Shown piece after piece: positions 57,501-64,000 of a stretch of 64,000 nucleotides of DNA (positions are counted from its first letter, which is position 1; every line of letters begins with the position of its first letter). Source of the stretch: Cyrtodaria siliqua (taxonomy: Eukaryota > Mollusca > Bivalvia > Adapedonta > Hiatellidae); the NCBI GenBank assembly GCA_037043455.1, contig JAWPHD010000232.1, positions 434,001 to 498,000 on the forward strand, written 5' to 3'. A model generated the notes under the pieces. The model saw nothing but the letters and a program-made list of their open reading frames with translations, was not told the origin of the DNA and ran no database searches. The translations under genes were made by a program, and so were the position numbers.

Positions 57501-58466
57501 TATATAAGCGCCAATCAGATTGATTGCCTGTACGTAAAGCTGTTGATTTTTTTCTATCGCGTTTACGAGATGCAAGTCGAATTTCTGAATTATACCAAAG
57601 CTTATCATTTGGACGAATTGTTACGAAACTAGTTGGAATGCATTCCTTCATGAGATCGGTGAGTTTATTAATAAAACTATTTGCAGCGATATCTACAAAA
57701 TCTGTATGCAAAAAAGTCCAGTCTGTTGATCTCATTAAATTATTCAACTTTTCAAAATCAGCATGTTTGCAATTGCAGACTCTTCTTTGAAACGGTATAT
57801 TTATACAAAGTTCGCTTTTAATGAAAGCATATGTACTATAATGATCACTGATAAGATTTGCTGTTTGATAAACGCCAGAATCATAAGAAGTTAAATGATT
57901 AGAGATAGCGATTGAATCTATTAAAGTGCTTGAAGTGTTAGTTACACGAGTAGGATCTTTAATTATATTTATCATATTATTAAGATTAAGTTTATCTCGA
58001 AATTTATGATTTGACAGGTTTAATTGGTCTTCATTATTGTCACCTTAGATAATGATATTTGAAGTTATTTCAGAAGTATGTTCAATGCAGACGTTTAACC
58101 TGTCCCAGAATTCAACTGCATAGTGCGGTGGACGATAAAGTGTGCATATGCGAAAAGACTGGCTATTATCTTTATAATTTCAACCCATATTGATTCAGGA
58201 AGTAAATATTCCAATTCAATTTTCCTATTTGGTCTTAAATGGGGCGAGATATACATTAATAATCCGCCGGAATGAGATGTATTATCCTTACGGAACATAA
58301 CATCAAAAGTTTCTAAATGTAATGTTTCGTTTCCAATATCAGTCGATAGATGAGTTTCAGTAAAACCCAATATATCAAAATCCACGAAATTGTCTTTGAT
58401 ATAGTCCAATTTGTTTCTAATACAACGAATATTTTGATGTATTATTGAAAAACATGTGTTATAACT

Positions 58467-58490
58467 TGGGCCCGGATTCAGTTCTACATC
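58467..58490 (-). other. 2A-like ribosome-skipping motif DVELNPGP
   Basis: Codons 91-98 of the frame starting at 58760 read DVELNPGP, preceded by TIGTLIILSG. The consensus D(V/I)ExNPGP is satisfied in full. In known 2A peptides the ribosome skips the final Gly-Pro bond, releasing the upstream peptide. 2A-like motifs have been described in APE-type LINEs of several invertebrates. Activity here is inference. Confidence 0.85.
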
Positions 58491-58760
58491 TCCTGATAAT
58501 ATAATTAAAGTACCTATAGTTAAGAAAAAGTAAATATTTTGCATAATATCGCATGTTGAAAAAAAATTCGGATTAGATTTATATTCATAATTATTTTTCT
58601 CCGATAATGAATTAAAAGTGTGGCATACAAATAATACGGCGATGAATGCAATATAAGGATACGCAGCGTTTAAATAAAAACGAGCAATTAATTGAGTTAC
58701 TCTTACTAAACAATGAATGAAGTACATAATGATATCTAACGTCATGTTAAGAGGGTGCAT
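58490..58760 (-). CDS. N-terminal hydrophobic leader of the LINE ORF
   Basis: About 90 residues upstream of the 2A motif contain three hydrophobic stretches (DIIMYFIHCLV; YPYIAFIAVLFVC; IYFFLTIGTLIIL). If skipping works, this peptide would be released as a separate small membrane-type or signal-like product. The start at 58760 is the first ATG of the frame; MTLDII five codons later is an alternative. It is the 5' part of the LINE pseudogene above. Confidence 0.6.
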
Positions 58761-58889
58761 ATAGCACGTACACGATTTTAGGTTTCGCTGTCGCCTGTTA
58801 TTATAAAGTTCAATAGTCGCTCTCCATGAGTTTATATTATTACTGGTCGCTTCACTACATATAACCGTATTAAAGAATACACTTTCAGT

Positions 58890-61080
58890 TTAATGTAAAC
58901 ATATTCAGACACTGAGTTTTACTTTATGTCCATATGATAAATTATCCAATAATTCCATTACGGTTACGCATCAAGATTTCAATTAAGCATAAACGCATAT
59001 CACCAAGGAATATGTGTAGTAGTTTATACGTAAAATTATTTGTTTGGGACAAGATGCGATCTAGAAGAGTGACAGGTTTCAATTCAATTAAAGTAGATAT
59101 AAATGTCAAACAGAAAATGTAACCTTTACATTGAAGACAATGATTTATGAAAGTTATACAATCCCTGTGGGATGTAAAGATAACACTAGTGATTGGATGT
59201 ATTTGCAACAACAACAACATCACGTTTCCGAATCATATCAAATGTACACCCTATGATTGAGTCGAATGTTGCATTCTGTAATTGTATATTAAAATGTTTG
59301 GTCTGGAAAACTCGAAGATTCGGCGGGTTTGTGTTCTAACATCATAATATGTGGGTTATATTGCAGCTGTATATCTAAATCAGAACCAATGTACGACATA
59401 ACACGTTAATTTATTAGTATCTTAAATCACCTCATCTCATGAATTAAATTTAATGAATTGTACAACAAAATCTAACAAAGTCGTCGAGTTTTACAAAACG
59501 ACTATTCTAATAACAACAATTAAATCTGACTGATCAGGAGATACAGCTTCGTGCTCCGGACCATAACTGAACAACGAAATCAAAAATATATTTGCAGAAA
59601 TATTCACAACATGGAGACCGATGTGCGGCGTACAACTATTCTAGTGTTAATGTCGCGCATAAATCAAAGGTCTAACAACGTCTGTCCGCCTGTCCATCCA
59701 TGAGACAGTACATGTAGTTAACACATTATATCAGTGATTGATGACATATAAGGACTTATACATGTCATGCACATCTTTATAAAAGTATGCCTGTTGTTAG
59801 TGTTTTTGGTGTTTATGTTGTTTTAAACGTCGGCAGTAAATGTCACGTTATATTAATATTTTCCCGTCGCTATAGTGTGGTAGAGTGTGTTTTTACTGTT
59901 TTAATATGTATCGGCATTACGGAACTAATAATTGCATGTGTTGAATTTATGCTAACCTTAACATTATTAGGCTAACACCCTTTAATAGTACTGGTCATAG
60001 CTGAATAGGTTTTAGAGGGAAAGTAGATTGTCACCTGACATCCAGGTGAAATCTGATTGGTCAATAGGTATTTTAAATTAGTCTTGCAAAGAAAGTTGAA
60101 GTGTCAAGAAGTCTCTTGAAAATATAGTTTGCATCCATCTTGGATCACTTATTTTAACCAGTTTAATGTACTTGCAATATTTGCAGTGTCTATATTTATA
60201 TTCTTAGAGTTTCCTAAGAATATAGGACAGCTATGTTTTAATATATAATGGTAAAATTATGTACCATGATTTGGAAGTGTTTGGAAATGGATGTAGGATT
60301 TGGAAGGTAGGAAACATATTTGTTTTATTCCTTGGTCATTGTTTAATGTCATATTTCTCTATCATTGATTCCAACTGATTGATCAAGGGATTGATAATTG
60401 ACAAATTACCAAATCATAGGGATTAAGATGTGATTTTAACTATGTGTAACTTTGTAATTGCCATGCATCTGTTTGCATCTATAAGACTGTGAATATAATA
60501 GTTAAATGGCATTAGATCCGTCCGTGCGTCCGTTGTCGGATATGTAGATTTTATAAGTAATCATTAAATGAACAGATCCACGAATTGTATATTGATGTTT
60601 GCTAGACATTTGAATCGATTGTCTGTGTCCAGTTTGTTATGATGTAGTTTAAAGGTACATGAACTAATTCAGACCTTTTATGTACAGATATATGTAGAGC
60701 TGGTGGCGAGCTGGTAGATAGAATGGCAGGAGAGATGGATTTGATGGATATAGTCTTTGTACCATATACATGTAGGTATTAATAATAACTATGTGACTAT
60801 ATTGCGACTATATTATTTAGTAGTTCATACTGCTGATATGCGTTAAGGAATTTGTATGTTTTGCAATATGTTAATATATCCATTAACAGTAAGATTGTAA
60901 TATATGTGTAATACGTGATGTTAAAAGCATTAAGTATGGTTTGTTTAAATACATTAAGTAATTGTATGTCTGATAAACTTCATATTTATGTAAGTTATTG
61001 AGTAATTACTTAATCTGTGATATGGAATGCATATGTGTAATATTTTAGATGATTTACGTTGAGTATTATATACTTTCAGA
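58890..61080. other. No recognisable gene; may include the 5' LTR body
   Basis: AT-rich. The part after about 60000 could belong to the LTR whose 3' end is at 61198, but I could not find its TGTTA start. No exon or RNA gene recognised. Confidence 0.4.
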
Positions 61081-61084
61081 GATG

Positions 61085-61350
61085 TTTATTATGCATACCA
61101 TCAATAAATGATGTTTACGGAACCTGGCGTTTGTTTAAATGACAACCCCTTGTTATGGCGTGTGGCAACAATAGAGCTAGCCGGGTCACGCTATAACAAA
61201 TGGCGCCCAACGTGGGGCCGTGACTGAGTAAACTTCGAGAAACATGCAAATGATTCTCTGTACCCATGGAAATTCGAGGACGAATTTCAGTCTGTAGGGG
61301 GAGTGTGTTACGGTTATGGATATCTAACAGGTAGATTGATGTTGCATTGT
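61085..61350 (+). mobile_element. Miniature LTR retrotransposon remnant (Ty3/gypsy-like)
   Basis: The LTR end runs to ..GCTATAACA (61198), with AATAAA at 61103-61108 and a stem TTGTTATGGCGTG/CACGCTATAACAA. Two bases on, TGGCGCCCAACGTGGGGC (61201-61218) is fully complementary to the 3' 18 nt of animal tRNA-Lys(CUU), a primer-binding site. Only ~85 bp later come TTCGAGGACGAATTT and the purine tract AGGGGGAGTG, then TGTTACGG, which would start a 3' LTR (TGTTA..TAACA ends agree). Thus gag-pol is absent between PBS and PPT. The 3' LTR appears to be cut at about 61350 by the tRNA-like sequence. Confidence 0.68.
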
Positions 61351-61352
61351 CT

Positions 61353-61424
61353 GGCCGGTTAGCTCAGTCGGTAGAGCATCGGAACGGTAGTCCGAAGGTC
61401 CCGGGTTCGAGCCCCGGTACCTTC
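61353..61424 (+). tRNA. tRNA-like sequence (pseudogene or SINE head)
   Basis: A box TTAGCTCAGTCGG, B box GGGTTCGAGCCC and a T arm CCGGG-TTCGAGC-CCCGG are intact. The anticodon arm is TCGGA-ACGGTAG-TCCGA, which would give anticodon GGT (Thr) but has C instead of U at position 33. The acceptor (GGCCGGT / TACCTTC) pairs poorly. The first half resembles tRNA-Lys. It is probably a tRNA pseudogene or the head of a SINE rather than a working tRNA; no clear SINE body follows. Confidence 0.6.
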
Positions 61425-61439
61425 ACATACCAACTATAA

Positions 61440-62550
61440 CCTGGCTTGAGAAATATAATAATGATACAAATTGCAAGAGAGACCCAAATTTCGTCAGGTT
61501 CCCTGTGAGTAAAGTCATTAAAACAAAGCCTTTAAAAATCTCCGAATGTACATGAGCTAAGTGTCTAATATTCTGCATGCAGTATAAGCTTATGGTCCTT
61601 TAACTAGTTCATTCAAATGGTGATATTGAAACTGTTATCGTGAATAAATGTCTAGTTCAACGATGTTTACAAGTCGTATGTGTCCACCCAATAAAACCAC
61701 AAAGGAGACTGCTGCATTGTCATGGCAAAACAATGTATGGACTAACTGGATATGCACATGAAGCGTTGGATAAAATAAATTGACTACTGTAGCTTTGTCA
61801 GAAGCATTGTCAGCTTCTATACAAAACATGAGAAAAGGAGTCCTATATAAACCACAGTCCTATATAAGAGTCCTATATAAACCACAGTACTCAAACGCAC
61901 TTGCACCGTAGGTTAACACTGTACAGCAAACTAAAACAAATAATGCAAATTAAATGGTCAATGAATGGGACAATATACAAATATAAAGAGTGGTGAATAC
62001 ATTGTAAGTGACTTAGAAAGGTCAGTATGCAACTTAAATTGATGTTATGTGTACACAGCCTCGCTATTAACCCTTCTTGACAAGGCAGTGTAAACAAAAG
62101 TGTATCCCATTAAAAAGGAAATCTTTAACAATAAAGTCAACACCCAGAAAAATAATAAACAATACACTTAAATGCGCTGTATATATATATATATATGCTT
62201 ACATATATATATATATAGTATACATAGTTATGTATATATTGCTTGTTATACTAGTAGAATTTGTATCTCGGTTCGGAACTATTTGCTAGACTGTGTGCAG
62301 TGTATGAATACGTTGTCATTAACTAAAGGTGGAAGGCAATAGTTCCATAGTGAAGAGCAGCCTGTTGACATAGTAGCTGGCTTCTACGTGGTCTGTTTAC
62401 ATGGCTGCCAAGCTGCAGAAGCGTCGACACGCACGTTGTTGTGCCTTTAATGAATGTCTGCTTTACTTCATCTTTTCCTTCTTCTGCTCATTTCTCCGTT
62501 CTTTTCTCTCTGTCGATGGAAAGGTACATAGACCCCAATAAAACGAAACA
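61440..62550. other. No recognisable gene; (AT)n at 62178-62218
   Basis: CCTATATAA(GA/AC).. is duplicated near 61840-61880 (TCCTATATAAACCACAGT.C twice). Otherwise unremarkable. Confidence 0.5.
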
Positions 62551-62554
62551 TTGT

Positions 62555-62673
62555 GTCTACGGCCATATCACGTTGAAAGCACCGGTTCTCGTCCGATCAC
62601 CGAAGTTAAGCAACGTCGAGCCCGGTTAATATTTGGATGGGTGACCGCCTGGGAATACCGGGTGCTGTAGACT
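62555..62673 (+). rRNA. 5S ribosomal RNA gene or recent pseudogene
   Basis: GTCTACGGCCATATCACGTT to GGGTGCTGTAGAC matches the animal 5S rRNA over its whole ~119 nt, with terminal pairing GTCTAC/GTAGAC. Internal box A (AAGTTAAGCAACGTCGAG) is intact. Differences from the usual animal sequence: CCATAC to CCATAT near the start, and AGTACTTGG to AATATTTGG in the box C region, all C-to-T or G-to-A. T-rich DNA (TTTTCTTTTT) follows as a Pol III terminator. It is a single copy here, not a visible tandem cluster. Confidence 0.93.
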
Positions 62674-62684
62674 TTTCTTTTTAT
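62673..62684 (+). terminator. T-run Pol III terminator after 5S
   Basis: TTTTCTTTTT lies immediately after the mature 3' end. Four or more Ts are sufficient for Pol III termination. Confidence 0.7.
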
Positions 62685-62689
62685 ATATT

Positions 62690-63190
62690 ATTATTTTATC
62701 ATCTGTCACCTGTTTCTTCTTCTTCTTTCACTTTTCTCAGTTATGTCTGTTTTGTTTGCATTTTCCTTCAGAAAACATGCACTGGGAACAAATACGCAGT
62801 AAAATAAGGCAGTTGTTGGTTTTTAATATCAGTGTCAGATAATTAAACGAGTAATTGTGTGTGCCGATCGTTTACAGACAATGTATATATAAACTGAACA
62901 CAAATTCAGGTGCCGTGGGAAAGGTCATCGGAGGTGAGAGCAGTGTTGAGAGCAGTGTTTTGATGACTTACCTACATGTATGTGGGACACTCTCTACAGT
63001 GGAGTTTGTTGAAGTTTTCGTATTTTGAAGGCAGTTGCTGTTTGACGACGGGAGCGGCGCGACGCGGAGTGGAGTGGACACACGTTAATTAACTGCTGCA
63101 ACGAAGCGAATGGCTGTGTGTTTGACGGACGCATCTTACATGGTCTCCTAATGATGCAGACCCTCTTGTTCTACGGACTGTGCGTCAGCG
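62690..63190. other. No recognisable gene
   Basis: Unique sequence between the 5S gene and the GT tract, with a short GC-rich stretch at 63050-63075 (GGGAGCGGCGCGACGCGGAG). Confidence 0.45.
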
Positions 63191-63194
63191 GCCT

Positions 63195-64000
63195 ACGGTG
63201 ATGGATACGTTCAGAGCGTGTGTGCGAGCGTGCGTGCGTGCGTGCGTACGTGCGTGTGTGTTTACGGGTTGTGAGTGAGTGCGTGCGGGTGTGTACATGT
63301 ATGTATGTGTGTGTACTTGCGTGTTTACGCGTGTATGCGTGTGCGTGTGTTTACGTGTTTTTACGTGTGTGTGTGTGTGTGTGTGTACGTGTGTGTGTAC
63401 GTGTGTGTGTACGTGTGTTCTTGTGTTCACCTGTACTGTGTATGTGTATACTTGTGTACCTGTGTAAGTTTGTATTTGTACATGTGTACGTGTGTGTACG
63501 TGCGTGTTTGCGCGTGTGTGCGTGTGTATGTTTACGTGTGTTAACGTATGTTTACGTGTGTTTACCTGTGTGTGTGTTTGTGTGTGTTTGTGTATGAGCA
63601 TGCGTGTGTGCGGGGGTTGTGTGTGCGCGTGTTCGTGTGCGTGTGTGCGTGTGATCTTGTGTTCACGTGTACTGTGTATGTGTGTACCTGTGTACCTGTG
63701 TATGTGTGTGCGTGTGTATTTGTACATATGTGTACGTGTGTGTACGTGCGTGTTTGTGTGCGTGTGTGTGTTTACGTGTGTTAACGTATATTTACGTTTG
63801 TTTACATGTGTTTACCTCTGTGTGTGTGTGTGAGTGTGCGTGCGTGCGTGCGTGCTTGCGTGCGTGCGTGCGTGCTTGTATGCGTGAGTGTGCTTGAGTG
63901 CGCGTGATTGCGCGTGAGTGTGAGCGTGCGAGTGTGCATGCGTGAGCGAGTGCGCGTGCGAGTAATCGCGCGTGCGTGCGTGCGTGCGTGAATGCGTATG
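63195..64000 (+). repeat. GT/GCGT-rich microsatellite to window end
   Basis: About 800 bp of alternating purine-pyrimidine sequence: (GT)n, (GCGT)n, GTGTAC and GTTTAC variants. Higher-order blocks such as TTCACxTGTACTGTGTATGT occur at 63424-63446 and 63661-63683, indicating segmental duplication of ~235 bp. Cys/Val- and Thr/His-rich frames are artefacts. The tract continues past the window. Confidence 0.93.

Larger units (their letters stand above)
54965..58880 (-). pseudogene. Near full-length APE-type LINE with a 2A-like motif
   Basis: On the minus strand from 58760: a hydrophobic N-terminal region of ~90 residues, then LIILSGDVELNPGPSYN (2A-like), an endonuclease start (IIHQNIRCIRNK, ILGFTETHLS), after a break the endonuclease end (LIDSIA.., NLISDHYSTYAFI), and the RT: NVMPLFKSGDKDSPSNYRPI, FFDISKAFDRIWH (A), NAGVPQGSVLGPLLFLIYIN (B), RLFADDSSIAV (C). 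A thumb and a C-terminal zinc-knuckle-like C..C...H...C (CICGDGFEDVEHYLFRC) follow. Lesions I see: a one-base loss near 58168, TAA at 58045-58047, TGA at 56680-56682 (CGA to TGA would explain it) and a frameshift near 55485; the last frame then runs to TAA at 55335. The 3'UTR ends in TGCAATAAAATATTATTAAA near 54965. Domain layout fits the CR1/L2/Rex1 group. Confidence 0.88.

Noticed and set aside
57188..57790. Plus-strand ORFs of 84 and 88 codons
   Set aside because: Antisense shadows of the LINE endonuclease/RT frame.
63185..63897. Cys/Val-rich and Thr/His-rich ORFs
   Set aside because: Products of the GT/GCGT tract.

Overview
This is eukaryotic, AT-rich DNA, almost certainly from a mollusc and most likely a bivalve. 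The evidence is spliced fibrinogen-related (FReD lectin) exons with GT/AG borders, a Pol III-type 5S rRNA gene, tRNA-derived SINEs, several LINE families, Penelope-like elements, and tandem repeats carrying the GGTCAAAGGTCAAGGTCAC-type motif that I know from bivalve genomes. The bivalve call is inference; no species is proposed. No bacterial-style operons, CRISPR arrays or plasmid/phage modules were seen. Most open frames are repeat artefacts.

Layout. 1-5150: tandem repeat, a hairpin element, a 3'-truncated RNase H-type LINE, then a minus-strand Penelope-like element (PLE) that hosts a ~1 kb TIR element, a SINE, a 43-bp triplication and a piece of its own 3'UTR. 5150-16500: mostly unique AT-rich DNA with SINE and PLE scraps, a CT microsatellite and a large palindrome. 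16545-22973: three phase-compatible minus-strand FReD exons, whose introns hold two PLE copies; one PLE sits between inverted arms of a 20-bp palindromic minisatellite. 23500-29000: minisatellites, then a ~4 kb DNA transposon with ~500-bp terminal inverted repeats, split by a 5'-truncated LINE. 29621-31925: 27-bp minisatellite. 35000-39412: a ~650-bp duplication, a Tc1/mariner-like MITE, and a hAT-like element with a TTAA-flanked MITE inside it. 39500-46055: bivalve-type tandem repeats, a SINE and a 25-bp satellite carrying another SINE. 46300-51400: PLE 3' pieces, a FReD pseudogene cut by one of them, and a minus-strand RNase H LINE. 54965-58880: a nearly full-length minus-strand APE-type LINE with a 2A-like DVELNPGP motif near its N terminus. 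61000-64000: a miniature LTR retrotransposon remnant with a tRNA-Lys primer site, a tRNA-like sequence, a 5S rRNA gene or pseudogene, and an ~800-bp GT-rich tract to the window edge.

The only host-type protein genes I can support are the FReD fragments, which belong to a family of secreted recognition lectins expanded in molluscs. The rest is a nested record of transposition. The best leads are the 2A-bearing LINE, the long-TIR transposon with CACTG ends and a 5-bp target duplication, the short in-frame FReD gene, two SINE families that share a central segment under different tRNA heads, and the miniature LTR element beside a tRNA-like sequence. All coordinates were read by eye, so repeat edges may be off by several bases.
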